A DNA stretch of 64,000 nucleotides from Agromyces kandeliae (GCF_009674665.1 NZ_WKJD01000019.1:310001-374000); one strand, 5' to 3'. Positions 35,384 through 44,758 are shown, counted from the stretch's first letter. Notes: a model not told the origin generated them from the letters alone. A program made the numbers and translations.

Positions 35384-36046
35384 TCAGTCCTCGTGCTCGC
35401 CGCTCCAGATGCCGCCGACGTGCCCGATGTGGCGTGACATCAGGTCGGCGGCAGCATCACCGCGGCCGTCGACGAGCAGGCGGACGAGTTCGGCGTGCTC
35501 GAGCGCCGACTCGGTCAGCGCGCCCGTCTCGGCCAGCTCGGCGAGGCCCGTCAGCCGCGTCTGCTGGCGCAGCTCGCGGACGACGTCGACGAGGTACCGG
35601 TTGCCGGTGAGACCGAGGAGCGTGAGGTGGAAGGTCGTGTCGGCCTCGAGGTAGTCCTGGAAGCGCCCCTCGTCGCCCGCGCGGACGATCTCCGCGGCGA
35701 GGTCGGTGAGCCGCGCCGCCGCCTCCTCTGGAACGCGGCCGGCGAGCTCGCGCATCGGCGGCACCTCGAGCAGGCGACGCACCTCGCGGAGTTGACGCAG
35801 CTCGTCGAGCGAGACCTCCGTCACCCGGAATCCCCGATTGCGCATCGGCGCGAGGAACCCGCGCCGCGCGAGGTCGAGCATCGCCTCGCGCACCGGGGTC
35901 GCGCTGACCCCGAACTCGGACGCCATCGTCGGCACCGTGAGGACGTCGCCCGGCTCGACCTCGCCGGCGACGATCCGGGAGGCGATCGCGCGCTCGACCT
36001 GTTCGCGAAGGCTCGCGACCTCGATCAACGGGGACGTGTCAGCCAT
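35384..36046 (-). CDS. GntR-family (FadR/FCD) transcriptional regulator
   Basis: A 220-aa regulator with an N-terminal winged helix (LREQVERAIASRIVAGEVEP, TVPTMASEFGVSATPVREAM, GFLAPMRNRGFRVTEV) and a C-terminal all-helical FCD ligand domain, whose metal/ligand histidines lie in DTTFHLTLLGLTGN and DAAADLMSRHIGHV. It probably represses the hydroxyproline cluster and is released by a pathway metabolite. A 16-bp near-perfect palindrome lies 18 bp upstream of its ATG, consistent with autoregulation. Confidence 0.9.
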   Translation of the reverse strand: MADTSPLIEVASLREQVERAIASRIVAGEVEPGDVLTVPTMASEFGVSATPVREAMLDLARRGFLAPMRNRGFRVTEVSLDELRQLREVRRLLEVPPMRELAGRVPEEAAARLTDLAAEIVRAGDEGRFQDYLEADTTFHLTLLGLTGNRYLVDVVRELRQQTRLTGLAELAETGALTESALEHAELVRLLVDGRGDAAADLMSRHIGHVGGIWSGEHED

Positions 36047-36064
36047 CCCGTCGCCTCGGGTGAT

Positions 36065-36080
36065 ATGTCATGCATTACAT
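36065..36080. promoter_or_regulatory. Candidate GntR operator at its own promoter
   Basis: ATGTCATGCATTACAT is palindromic except at one symmetric pair. It overlaps possible minus-strand -10 hexamers (TAGCAT at 36079-36084 or TGTAAT at 36074-36079). The related element at 32584-32599 precedes the deaminase-epimerase pair. FCD regulators commonly bind short palindromes of this kind. Confidence 0.6.
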
Positions 36081-36197
36081 GCTAGCCGCGGCGTCGGCGC
36101 GACGGTAGGCCAGTGCTCCCGTCCCGCACTCCGGCGCGGCGGCGATCCGCCGTGTCATGATGGCCGTGCGCCCACTGGCGCGGGACGGGGGTGCCGC

Positions 36198-37349
36198 ATG
36201 GGGATCGAGTTCGCACGATCCGAACGGTCGACGGTCGGCATCGAATGGGAGCTCGCCATCGTGGACCGCTCGACCGGTGAGCTCGCCTCGGTGGGCGACC
36301 GCGTGCTCGCGGAGCTCGGCGACGCCGACGGGACGCCGCATCCGTTCATCACGTCGGAGCTCCTGACGAACACCGTCGAGCTCGTGAGCGGCGTCCACCG
36401 CGACGTCGCGGGTGCCGTCGACGACCTCACCGGGCAGGTGGCCGAGGTGCGGGCCGTGCTCGACCGGATCGGCGAGTACGAGCTGATGTGCAGCGGCTCC
36501 CACCCCTTCAGCCGCTGGTACGACCAGCGACTCACCGACAAGCCCCGGTACCGCAAGCTCATCGAACGCACGCGGTGGTGGGGCCGCAACATGATGATCT
36601 GGGGCATCCACGTGCACGTCGGCATCGAGGAACGCGACAAGGCGCTGCCCATCCTCGACGGCCTGCTCGCCTACGTGCCGCACCTGCAGGCACTGTCGGC
36701 CTCGAGCCCTTTCTGGGCCGGCGTCGAGACCGGCTACGCGTCGAACCGGGCGCTGATGTTCCAGCAACTGCCGACCGCCGGCCTGCCCTACCAGCTGCCC
36801 GACTGGTCGACGTACGAACGGTACGTCGACGACCTCATCCGCACCGGCGTCATCGAGGATCACACGGAGGTGCGCTGGGACATCCGCCCCTCGCCGCGCT
36901 GGGGCACCGTCGAGGTGCGCGTGTGCGACGGCGTGTCGTCGGCCGACGAGATCGGCGCGATCGCGGCGCTCATCCAGTGCCTGGTCGAGTGGATGTCGAC
37001 CCGCATCGACCAGGGCGAGACGCTGCCGGTCATGCAGCCCTGGTACGTGCGCGAGAACAAGTGGCGCGCCGCCCGGTACGGCATGCACGCGGAGATCATC
37101 ACGGATGCCGCCGGCACCGAGCGCCCCGTGGCCGACGCCCTCGGCGACCTGCTCGTCACGCTCGCACCGTTCGCGGAGCGCCTCGGCTGCGCGGTCGAGC
37201 TGCAGCGGATCCGCCGCACGATCGACGAGGGTGCCGGCTACCAGCGCCAGCTCAAGGTCGCCGAGGAGCACGGCGGCGACCTGACCGCGGTGGTCGCGCA
37301 CCTCGCTCGCGAGCTCCGCGAGGGCACGGGGCCGCGCTCGAGCGGCTAG
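36198..37349 (+). CDS. YbdK-family carboxylate-amine ligase (glutamate-cysteine ligase type 2-like)
   Basis: ATP-dependent ligase of the GCS2 family, 383 aa. Family landmarks are STVGIEWELAIVDRSTGEL at the N-terminus, TSELLTNTVELVSGVH, CSGSHPFSRWYDQ, IWGIHVHVGIEERDKALP and SPRWGTVEVRVCDG. YbdK proteins have weak glutamate-cysteine ligase activity in vitro; in actinobacteria, which use mycothiol, the real substrate is unknown. The ATG at 36198 follows GGGGG. It is divergent from gntR and convergent with the GH1 gene (7-bp gap). Confidence 0.88.
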   Translation: MGIEFARSERSTVGIEWELAIVDRSTGELASVGDRVLAELGDADGTPHPFITSELLTNTVELVSGVHRDVAGAVDDLTGQVAEVRAVLDRIGEYELMCSGSHPFSRWYDQRLTDKPRYRKLIERTRWWGRNMMIWGIHVHVGIEERDKALPILDGLLAYVPHLQALSASSPFWAGVETGYASNRALMFQQLPTAGLPYQLPDWSTYERYVDDLIRTGVIEDHTEVRWDIRPSPRWGTVEVRVCDGVSSADEIGAIAALIQCLVEWMSTRIDQGETLPVMQPWYVRENKWRAARYGMHAEIITDAAGTERPVADALGDLLVTLAPFAERLGCAVELQRIRRTIDEGAGYQRQLKVAEEHGGDLTAVVAHLARELREGTGPRSSG

Positions 37350-37356
37350 CGACCCG

Positions 37357-38790
37357 CTACGCGGGGATGCGCCGCGTCCGGATGAGCTCCGCGAACCAGC
37401 GGGCGCTCGCCTTCGGCAGGCGCTCCAGCGTGTCGTAGTCGACGCGGACGATGCCGAACCGCTTGGAGTAGCCGTAGCCCCACTCGAAGTTGTCCATGAG
37501 CGACCACACCTGGTAGCCGCGGAGGTCGACGCCACGGGCCATCGCGCGGTGCGCGGCCGTGAAGTGCCGCCGGAGGTAGTCGACGCGATCGAGGTCGCGC
37601 ACCTCGGGCCCGTCCGGCCCGTCGGTCACGACGTCGTCGAACGCCGCCCCGTTCTCGGTGATCATGAGCGGCACCTCCGGGTACGCCCCGTGCAGAGCGA
37701 TGAGCAGGTCCTCGAGCCCCGACGGGTCGATGTTCCAGCCCATCGCCGTGTACGGTCCCGGCTGCTCGAGGAACTCGACGTGCTGGGAGCCCGGCCACGG
37801 CGTTCCGCCCATGTCCTTGTGGCCGTCGGCGTTCACGCGCGGCGAGACGCCATCCCACAGTCGCACCGTCACGGTCGAGTAGTAGTTCACGCCGAGCAGG
37901 TCGATCGGCTGCGCGATGAGCTCGGTGTCGCCGGGCTTCACGAACGACCAGTCGGTGACCTCCGCGGTGTCCTCGATGACGTCGGAGGGGTAGCCGTCGC
38001 CGAAAAGCGGCCCGAGGAAGACCCGGTTGGCGAGGCCGTCGATGCGGCGGGCGGCCTCGTGCCCGGTCTCGCCCGACGGGCGGATGACGTGCAGGTTCAA
38101 CGTGATCGAGAACCCGGGGTCGTTCGTGACGACCTCGCGGAGGGCCGACACGGCGAGGCCGTGGGCGAGGTTCAGGTGGTGCACCGCGGTGAGCGCCTTG
38201 GCCCCGTCGAGGAGGCCCGGCGCGTGCGCGCCCGAACCGTAGCCCAGGTAGGCCGAGCACCACGGCTCGTTGAGCGTCGTCCACACGGCGACGCGGTCTC
38301 CCAGCCGCTCCCCCATGATCCGCGCGTAGTCCGCGAACGCCTCGGCCGTCGCGCGGTTCGTCCAGCCGCCCTCGTCTTCGAGCGCCTGCGGCAGGTCCCA
38401 GTGGTAGAGCGTCGCGATGGGGCGGATGCCCCGGGCGATCAGTCCGTCGACGAGATGCTCGTAGAACGCCAGCCCGTCCTCGTTCGCCGGCCCGCGGCCG
38501 GTCGGCTGGATGCGCGGCCACGCGATCGAGAAGCGGTACGCCTCGAGCCCGAGCTCTGCCATGAGGTCGAGGTCGGACTCCCACCGGTGGTAGTGGTCGC
38601 ACGCGACATCCCCGGTGTCGCCGTTCCACACCTTGCCGGGGGTGTGACTGAACGTGTCCCAGATGGACGGCCCACGGCCGCCCTCGGTCGCGGCGCCCTC
38701 GATCTGGTACGACGCGGTCGCCGATCCGAGCAGGAAGTCGGGTGCGAACTCGAGGCCCGAGTCGCGGTAGTCGGGGTCGCCGGTCGTCAT
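37357..38790 (-). CDS. GH1 beta-glucosidase
   Basis: Hydrolyses terminal beta-glycosides from the non-reducing end. The 477-aa protein carries the GH1 N-terminal signature [20 protein letters not shown], the acid/base Glu in [14 protein letters not shown] (about residue 171) and the nucleophile Glu in [12 protein letters not shown] (about 382), plus the substrate-binding [11 protein letters not shown] near the end. No signal peptide, so it acts in the cytoplasm on imported sugars, though no sugar transporter gene is nearby. It lies 84 bp downstream of ffh on the same strand. Confidence 0.94.
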   Translation of the reverse strand: MTTGDPDYRDSGLEFAPDFLLGSATASYQIEGAATEGGRGPSIWDTFSHTPGKVWNGDTGDVACDHYHRWESDLDLMAELGLEAYRFSIAWPRIQPTGRGPANEDGLAFYEHLVDGLIARGIRPIATLYHWDLPQALEDEGGWTNRATAEAFADYARIMGERLGDRVAVWTTLNEPWCSAYLGYGSGAHAPGLLDGAKALTAVHHLNLAHGLAVSALREVVTNDPGFSITLNLHVIRPSGETGHEAARRIDGLANRVFLGPLFGDGYPSDVIEDTAEVTDWSFVKPGDTELIAQPIDLLGVNYYSTVTVRLWDGVSPRVNADGHKDMGGTPWPGSQHVEFLEQPGPYTAMGWNIDPSGLEDLLIALHGAYPEVPLMITENGAAFDDVVTDGPDGPEVRDLDRVDYLRRHFTAAHRAMARGVDLRGYQVWSLMDNFEWGYGYSKRFGIVRVDYDTLERLPKASARWFAELIRTRRIPA

Positions 38791-38874
38791 CGTCGCTCCG
38801 TCCTCGTCCGCGGCGCAGGCCGCGGGTCCAACACTACGCCGGGGCGCGCCGGCCCAGCACGTCGATGACGCCGA

Positions 38875-40464
38875 TCAGCGGCCGAGCAGTTTCTGGAGGG
38901 CGGCCATCTCCTCCTCGGAAGGCGCCCCCTTCGCACCCGCGCCGCCGCCGAGGCCGAAGCCCGAGCCGGCGGGCGCGTCTGATGCCGCACCGGGCACCTG
39001 TCCGGACGCGATCGCCGCGTTCTCGGCGGCGCGCTTGGCGGGGTTGCCCGAGCGCGAGCCGCCGCCCGACTTCTTCTTGTTCTTCGCCGACTGGCGCTTG
39101 CCGCCGCCGTACCCGCCGCCGCCCGGGATCGGGCCCATGCCGGGGATCTGCGGCGTGCCACCGCGCGCGACCGTCTTCATCATCTTCGCGGCCTGCTCGA
39201 AGCGCTGCACGAGCTGGTTGACGTCGGTGACGGTCATGCCCGAGCCCTTGGCGATGCGGAGGCGACGCGAGCCGTTCAGGAGCTTGGTGTTCTTGCGCTC
39301 GGCCGGCGTCATCGACTGGATGATCGCCTCGGTGCGCACGATCTCTCGCTCGTCGAAGTTCTCGAGCTGCTGCTTCATGCCGCCCGCACCGGGGAGCATG
39401 CCGAGCATCTTCTTGATCGAGCCCGCGCCGCGGAGCTGCTGCATCTGCGCCAGGAAGTCGTCGAGCGTGAACTGCTCCGTCGCGATCTTCTCGGCGACCT
39501 TCAGCGCCTCCTCCTCGTCGAACGCCTGCTGGGCCTGCTCGATGAGGGTGAGGATGTCGCCGAGGTCGAGGATGCGGCTCGCCATGCGGTCGGGGTGGAA
39601 CGGCTCGAAGTCGTCGAGCGTCTCACCGGTGGACGCGAAGATGATGGGGCGCCCGGTGACGGATGCCACGGAGAGCGCGGCGCCGCCGCGCGCGTCGCCG
39701 TCGAGCTTGGAGAGCACGACGCCCGTGAAGTCGACGCCGTCCTGGAACGCCTTCGCGGTCGTGACGGCGTCCTGGCCGATCATGGCGTCGATGACGAAGA
39801 GGACCTCGTCGGGGTTCGTGGCCTTCCGGATGTCGGCGGCCTGCTTCATCATCTCGGCGTCGACGCCGAGGCGGCCGGCCGTGTCGATGATGACGACGTC
39901 GTGCTGGGCGCGCGCGGCCTGCGCGACGGCGTCCTCGGCGACGCGCACGGGGTCGCCGACGCCGTTGCCGGGCTCGGGCGCGAAGACGGTGACGCCGGCC
40001 TGCTCGCCGACGACCTGGAGCTGGTTCACGGCGTTCGGCCGCTGGAGGTCGGCGGCCACGAGCATGGGCGTGTGGCCGTCCTTCTTGAGCCACTTCGCGA
40101 GCTTGCCCGCGAGGGTCGTCTTGCCGGCGCCCTGGAGGCCCGCGAGCATGATGACGGTGGGCGGGTTCTTGGCGAACTGGAGCCGACGCTGCTGGCCGCC
40201 GAGGATGCCGACGAGCTCCTCGTTGACGATCTGCACGACCTGCTGGGCGGGGTTCAGCGCCCGGTTGACCTCGTCGCCCAGTGCGCGTTCGCGCACCGTC
40301 GCGGTGAACGACTTGACGACGTCGAGCGAGACGTCGGCGTCGAGGAGGGCGCGCCGGATCTCGCGGACGGTGCCGTCGACGTCGGATGCGGTGAGCTTGC
40401 CCTTGGTGCGGAGGTTCTTGAACGTCTCGGTGAGACGGTCGGAGAGGGTGCCGAACGTAGCCAT
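38875..40464 (-). CDS. ffh: Signal recognition particle protein Ffh
   Basis: GTPase that binds signal sequences and 4.5S RNA and docks with FtsY. The 529-aa protein has the N domain, the G domain (GLQGAGKTTLAGKL; IIDTAGRLGVD; LSKLDGDARGGAA) and the Met-rich M domain (GMLPGAGGMKQQL, SRRLRIAKGSGMTVTDVNQL). A Gly/Lys/Ser-rich C-terminal tail of about 90 residues makes it longer than the usual 450; this is common in the group. A -10 element TACACT lies 10 bp before the ATG. Its partner ftsY is two genes upstream. Confidence 0.97.
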   Translation of the reverse strand: MATFGTLSDRLTETFKNLRTKGKLTASDVDGTVREIRRALLDADVSLDVVKSFTATVRERALGDEVNRALNPAQQVVQIVNEELVGILGGQQRRLQFAKNPPTVIMLAGLQGAGKTTLAGKLAKWLKKDGHTPMLVAADLQRPNAVNQLQVVGEQAGVTVFAPEPGNGVGDPVRVAEDAVAQAARAQHDVVIIDTAGRLGVDAEMMKQAADIRKATNPDEVLFVIDAMIGQDAVTTAKAFQDGVDFTGVVLSKLDGDARGGAALSVASVTGRPIIFASTGETLDDFEPFHPDRMASRILDLGDILTLIEQAQQAFDEEEALKVAEKIATEQFTLDDFLAQMQQLRGAGSIKKMLGMLPGAGGMKQQLENFDEREIVRTEAIIQSMTPAERKNTKLLNGSRRLRIAKGSGMTVTDVNQLVQRFEQAAKMMKTVARGGTPQIPGMGPIPGGGGYGGGKRQSAKNKKKSGGGSRSGNPAKRAAENAAIASGQVPGAASDAPAGSGFGLGGGAGAKGAPSEEEMAALQKLLGR

Positions 40465-40474
40465 GATGCCCTCA

Positions 40475-40480
40475 AGTGTA
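40475..40480 (-). promoter_or_regulatory. -10 element before ffh
   Basis: Minus-strand TACACT ends 10 bp before the ffh ATG, giving a very short leader that may include only part of a ribosome-binding site (TTGAGGG lies between them). No -35 match is visible. One GGCATCCG octamer (40495-40502) overlaps the -35 region. Confidence 0.45.
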
Positions 40481-40510
40481 GAGGGCGACTCCGTGGCATC
40501 CGCTCACGGC

Positions 40511-40999
40511 TCAGCCCTCGAAGCGGACGTCGACGATCTCGCGCTCGAGGTCGATCGACGCGACGAGCCGTTCGTCGGTGTCCTCCGGTGCGAGGCCGTA
40601 CTCGAACTCGGCGAACGCATCGCCCGGTTCGTCCGCGTCGGGGCGGAGGTCGACGCGGAGGAGCGACATCGAGCGGAGGGCGTCGATCTGGCGGTCGCCC
40701 GAGTCGCGCCCGATCGCGGCCTCGACCTCCTCGGCCTCCTCGAGGTCGGGGTCGAGCACCGTGGCGAGGAACCGCATCACGGGCGAGGCGCTCGAGTCGA
40801 GCTGCGTGACGAACGCCGAGCGGAGCTCGTCGTCGACGAGTTCGAGCTCGCCGACGAGCGTCGCCGCGACATCCAGCGCCGTGGGCGCGACGGCGTCGGC
40901 GTCGGCGTCGAGGACGACCTCGACCCGCTGGTCGCCGTACTCCACGTCCTCGGACCAGTAGTCGCCGACGAGCCCGAAGTAGTCGTGCTCCATGGACAT
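40511..40999 (-). CDS. DUF2004 family protein
   Basis: A highly acidic 162-aa protein of the DUF2004 type. It begins with MSMEHDYFGLVGDYWSEDVE, has an Asp/Glu-rich middle (DPDLEEAEEVEAAI) and ends IDLEREIVDVRFEG. No catalytic motif or membrane segment is visible and the function is unknown. It lies between ftsY (17 bp) and ffh (46 bp), a location conserved in Microbacteriaceae. Two adjacent ATGs exist; the first (40999) has GGGGAGAG upstream. Confidence 0.8.
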   Translation of the reverse strand: MSMEHDYFGLVGDYWSEDVEYGDQRVEVVLDADADAVAPTALDVAATLVGELELVDDELRSAFVTQLDSSASPVMRFLATVLDPDLEEAEEVEAAIGRDSGDRQIDALRSMSLLRVDLRPDADEPGDAFAEFEYGLAPEDTDERLVASIDLEREIVDVRFEG

Positions 41000-41016
41000 C
41001 CGCTCTCTCCCCTTCC

Positions 41017-41892
41017 TCAGCCGACGAGCTGCTGCGCGAACACGTGCGGCGTGAAGCCCGTGAGGTCGCCGATGCCCTCGCCCTGCCCGATGAGCTTGAT
41101 CGGCAGCCCGGTCTTCTCCTGCACCGCGATCACGAACCCGCCCTTGGCGGATCCGTCGAGCTTGGTCAGCACGAGGCCCGTGACGCCGCCGTGCTGGATG
41201 AACGCCTCGGCCTGCGCGAGCCCGTTCTGGCCGGTGGTCGCGTCGAGCACCAGCAGGACCTCGCTGATCGGCGCCTGCTTCTCGACGACGCGCCGGATCT
41301 TGCCGAGCTCGTCCATGAGCCCGCCCTTGGTGTGCAGGCGGCCCGCGGTGTCGATGATGACCATCTCGGTGCCGGTGCGCTTGGCGTAGTCGACCGTCTG
41401 GAAGGCGACGGAGGCCGGGTCCTGGCCCTCGCGCTCCGGACGCACCACCTGGGCGCCCGCGCGCTCGGCCCACGTCGCGAGCTGGTCGACCGCCGCGGCG
41501 CGGAACGTGTCGGCCGCCCCCACCACGACGCTCCGGCCGTAGTTGCCGAGGAACTTCGCGAACTTGCCGATCGTGGTCGTCTTGCCGACGCCGTTGACGC
41601 CGACGACGAGCACGACCGCGGGGCGCTCGGTGAGCTTGAGCGTCGGGTCGTACTTCGCGAGCCGCTCCTCGACGAGTTCGCGGAGCATCCGCTGGACGTC
41701 TCGCGGGTCGGTGGTCTTGTACCGCTCGACCTGCGCCTTGATCGACTCGACGATCTCCTCCGTCACCGCCGGCCCGAAGTCGGCGCGGATCAGCGCGGAC
41801 TCGAGGTCGTCCCACGTGTCCTCGTCGATCGTCCTCGCGCCGAACACGTTGCGGAGGGCCGACCCGAGCGACCACGATGCGCGTTCCACCAT
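41017..41892 (-). CDS. ftsY: SRP receptor FtsY
   Basis: Membrane-associated GTPase that receives ribosome-SRP complexes. The 291-aa protein is the short form lacking the acidic A domain: an N domain, then GVNGVGKTTTIGKFAKF, DTFRAAAVDQLATWAE, IIDTAGRLHTKGGLMDEL and LTKLDGSAKGG, closing with IGDLTGFTPHVFAQQLVG. The ATG at 41892 gives MVERASWSLGSALRNVFG, an amphipathic start suited to lipid binding. Confidence 0.96.
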   Translation of the reverse strand: MVERASWSLGSALRNVFGARTIDEDTWDDLESALIRADFGPAVTEEIVESIKAQVERYKTTDPRDVQRMLRELVEERLAKYDPTLKLTERPAVVLVVGVNGVGKTTTIGKFAKFLGNYGRSVVVGAADTFRAAAVDQLATWAERAGAQVVRPEREGQDPASVAFQTVDYAKRTGTEMVIIDTAGRLHTKGGLMDELGKIRRVVEKQAPISEVLLVLDATTGQNGLAQAEAFIQHGGVTGLVLTKLDGSAKGGFVIAVQEKTGLPIKLIGQGEGIGDLTGFTPHVFAQQLVG

Positions 41893-41998
41893 GCCTCCCA
41901 GCCTACGGGGGCGGATGCCTCCGGCTCGCCGCTCCCGGCGACCGACGGTGCCCGCCCGCGCCCGCGCGCTACCGGCCGCGCGCCCCGGCGGCAAGGCC

Positions 41999-42027
41999 TT
42001 GTCCGCGTCCGACTCCCGCGGAAGCAT
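41999..42027 (+). promoter_or_regulatory. Candidate promoter for the LLM-GH13 pair
   Basis: TTGTCC (41999-42004), 17-bp spacer, AAGCAT (42022-42027), followed by a strong GGAAGGAG ribosome-binding site ahead of the ATG at 42052. Upstream in the same gap is one CGGATGCC octamer (41912-41919). Confidence 0.45.
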
Positions 42028-42051
42028 CGTGCTCGGCGGAAGGAGACCACC

Positions 42052-43038
42052 ATGCCCCTCGTCGGATTCCACGCGTCGCACGAGCAGCTGCCGCCGAGCG
42101 CGCTCCTCGACGCCGTCGTGCAGGCCGAGCGCGCCGGCTTCGACGCGGCCATGTGCAGCGACCACTGGGCGCCCTGGAGCGTCCGGCAGGGGCACTCCGG
42201 CTACGCGTGGTCGTGGCTCGGGGCGGCCCTGCAGGCGACCGACTTCTCGTTCGGCGTCGTCACGGCGCCGGGACAGCGCTACCACCCCGCGGTCGCGGCC
42301 CAGAAGATCGCGACGCTCGGCGAGATGTTCCCCGGTCGGTTCTGGGCCGCGATCGGCAGCGGCGAGGCGGTGAACGAGCACGTCACGGGCGAGCCGTGGC
42401 CCGAGAAGGAGCACCGCGACCGCCGCCTCGCGGAGACGATCGACGTCATGCGGCGGCTCCTCGCCGGCGAGACCGTCACGCACGAGGGCACGATCAGCGT
42501 GCACGAGGCGCGGCTCTGGACGCGGCCGGAGGAGGCGCCGCCGCTGATCGCCGCCGCCGTGAGCACCGAGACCGCGGCCGAGACCGCCGAGTGGGCGGAC
42601 GGCGTGATCACGGTCGACCAGGATCGTGAGGCGCTCCGCGAGTTCATCGACGCGTACCGCGGTGCGGGCGGCCGTGGGCCGATCTGCGTCCAGGTCCACC
42701 TCAGCTGGGCGCCGACCGACGACGAGGCCGTGGCCATCGCGCACGACCAGTGGCGGCAGAGCCTGGTGCCCCCGCACCTCGCGTGGGAGCTCGCGAGCCC
42801 GGAGGCGTTCGACGAGCGGACGGCCGATGCGGAGCCGTCGGAGGTGGCCGACACGCTCCTCGCCTCCTCGGACACGCAGCGCCACCTCGACGCGCTCCTC
42901 GAGCTCGCCGACCTCGGCGTCGACCGCATCTACCTGCACCACGTCGGGCAGGAGCAGCAGGGGTTCATCGACGCGTTCGGCGCGCACGTGCTGCCCGCGC
43001 TCCGCGCCGCGGGCCCGGACGCCGGCATCGAGGGCTGA
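42052..43038 (+). CDS. LLM-class flavin-dependent oxidoreductase
   Basis: A 328-aa luciferase-like (beta/alpha)8 protein. LVGFHASHEQLPPSALLDAV, FDAAMCSDHWAPW, VVTAPGQRYHPAVAAQKIAT and GRFWAAIGSGEAVNEHVTG are typical of the F420-dependent branch. A subgroup of this appearance is thought to have returned to flavin use, so F420 dependence is not certain. It is directly followed (4-bp gap) by a GH13 enzyme. The substrate is unknown. Confidence 0.85.
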   Translation: MPLVGFHASHEQLPPSALLDAVVQAERAGFDAAMCSDHWAPWSVRQGHSGYAWSWLGAALQATDFSFGVVTAPGQRYHPAVAAQKIATLGEMFPGRFWAAIGSGEAVNEHVTGEPWPEKEHRDRRLAETIDVMRRLLAGETVTHEGTISVHEARLWTRPEEAPPLIAAAVSTETAAETAEWADGVITVDQDREALREFIDAYRGAGGRGPICVQVHLSWAPTDDEAVAIAHDQWRQSLVPPHLAWELASPEAFDERTADAEPSEVADTLLASSDTQRHLDALLELADLGVDRIYLHHVGQEQQGFIDAFGAHVLPALRAAGPDAGIEG

Positions 43039-43042
43039 GCCG

Positions 43043-44707
43043 ATGCGCGCGACCGACCGCGGCGACCTGTGGTGGAAGACCGCGGTCGTGTACTGCCTCG
43101 ACGTCGAGACCTACATGGACTGGAACGACGACGGCTCGGGCGACTTCGAGGGCCTCGCGAACCGGCTCGACCACCTCGCAGAGCTCGGCGTGACCTGCAT
43201 CTGGCTCATGCCGTTCCAGCCCTCGCCCGACCAGGACGACGGCTACGACATCACCGACTTCCTCGGCGTCGACCCGCGACTCGGATCGCTCGGCGACGTC
43301 GTCGCGTTCACGCGTGCGGCGCGGGACCGCGGCATCCGGGTGATCATGGACCTGGTGATGAACCACACGTCCGACCGGCATCCGTGGTTCACCTCGGCCA
43401 AGCGCGGCCGCAACGCCCCCTACCGCGACTTCTACGTCTGGCGCGACGAGATCCCGCCGAACCCGGCCGAGAACGTCTTCCCGGGCGAGGAGGACGGCGT
43501 GTGGGAGTGGCACGAGGGCACCGGTCAGTACTACCTGCACTCGTTCTACCGGCACCAGCCCGACCTGAACATCGCCAACCCCGAGGTGCGCGACGAGATC
43601 GCGAAGACCGTCGGGTTCTGGCTGGAGCTCGGGTTCTCCGGGTTCCGCGTCGACGCGGTGCCCTTCCTCATCGAGCCCCCGGAGGGCGTGGACATCGGCG
43701 ATCCGCACGAGCTCATGCGCGACCTCCGCCGGTACCTGCAGCGCCGCGCCAGCGACGCGATCCTGCTCGGCGAGGTCAACCTCCCGTACGACGAGCAGAT
43801 CGCGTACTTCGGCGCCGACGGCGATCCGGCCGAGCTCACGCTGCAGTTCGACTTCGAGGCGATGCAGCGGCTGTACCTGTCGCTCGCGAGGCAGGATGCC
43901 ACGCCGCTCCGCGACACGCTCGCCCGCCGCCCGCAACTCGAGCCGGAGAAGCAGTGGGCGAACTTCGTGCGCAACCACGACGAGCTGACCCTCGACAAGC
44001 TCTCCGACGCCGAGCGCGAGGAGGTCTTCGACGCGTTCGCTCCCGACGAGTGGATGCGGGTGTACGGCCGCGGGATCGTCCGGCGGCTTCCGACGATGCT
44101 GGAGGGCGATCCGCGGCGCATCCGCATGGCCTACAGCCTGCTCTTCTCGCTCCCCGGCACGCCCGTGCTCTTCTACGGCGAGGAGATCGGCATGGGCGAG
44201 AACGGCGAGCAGGAGAAGCGCCAGGCCGTGCGCACGCCCATGCAGTGGACGGGCGGCCGCAACGGCGGCTTCTCCCGGGCGGCACCCGGGCGGCTCGCGG
44301 CCTCGCCGCCGTCCGACGGGTACGCCCCGGAGCACGTCAGCGTCCAGGCGCAGATGCACGATCCCGACTCCCTGCTCGCGGTCATCCGCGGCTTCGTGAC
44401 CCGGTACCGCAGCTCGCCCGAGATCGGCTGGGGCCGGTTCGAGCTGCTCGACGTCGGCGAGCCCGCGGTGCTCGCGCACCGCATCACCGAGGACCACCTG
44501 CGGTTCGTCGCGCTGCACAACTTCGCGCCCCACCCCGTGCGGGTCACCCTCGAACTGGGCGACCTGCCGGAGGACGCGGTGCTCTCCGACCTGTTCGCCG
44601 TCGACGCCGACCCGATCGACGATCGCGGCCGGGTCGACGTCGAGCTCGACGCGTACGGGTACCGATGGTTCCGCGTGCTCGCACCGGGCGACCGCAGGCT
44701 CACCTGA
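43043..44707 (+). CDS. GH13 alpha-amylase family enzyme, trehalose-synthase-like
   Basis: A 554-aa GH13 barrel. The N-terminus WWKTAVVYCLDVETYMDWN has the trehalose-synthase/amylosucrase form. Catalytic regions are DLVMNHTSDRHPWF, the nucleophile Asp in GFRVDAVPF (about residue 205), acid/base Glu in AILLGEVNLP (about 248) and the stabiliser Asp in VRNHDELTLDKL (about 314). The late motif GTPVLFYGEEIGMGENGE also fits. No signal peptide, so it is intracellular. It could interconvert maltose and trehalose or act on another alpha-glucoside. It is coupled to the preceding flavoprotein gene, and a second gene of the trehalose pathway is not nearby. Confidence 0.85.
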   Translation: MRATDRGDLWWKTAVVYCLDVETYMDWNDDGSGDFEGLANRLDHLAELGVTCIWLMPFQPSPDQDDGYDITDFLGVDPRLGSLGDVVAFTRAARDRGIRVIMDLVMNHTSDRHPWFTSAKRGRNAPYRDFYVWRDEIPPNPAENVFPGEEDGVWEWHEGTGQYYLHSFYRHQPDLNIANPEVRDEIAKTVGFWLELGFSGFRVDAVPFLIEPPEGVDIGDPHELMRDLRRYLQRRASDAILLGEVNLPYDEQIAYFGADGDPAELTLQFDFEAMQRLYLSLARQDATPLRDTLARRPQLEPEKQWANFVRNHDELTLDKLSDAEREEVFDAFAPDEWMRVYGRGIVRRLPTMLEGDPRRIRMAYSLLFSLPGTPVLFYGEEIGMGENGEQEKRQAVRTPMQWTGGRNGGFSRAAPGRLAASPPSDGYAPEHVSVQAQMHDPDSLLAVIRGFVTRYRSSPEIGWGRFELLDVGEPAVLAHRITEDHLRFVALHNFAPHPVRVTLELGDLPEDAVLSDLFAVDADPIDDRGRVDVELDAYGYRWFRVLAPGDRRLT

Positions 44708-44758
44708 CCGGATGCCGTGGGCGACCGGATGCCGCGGTGGCGGCCGCCGCGCCCGCGA

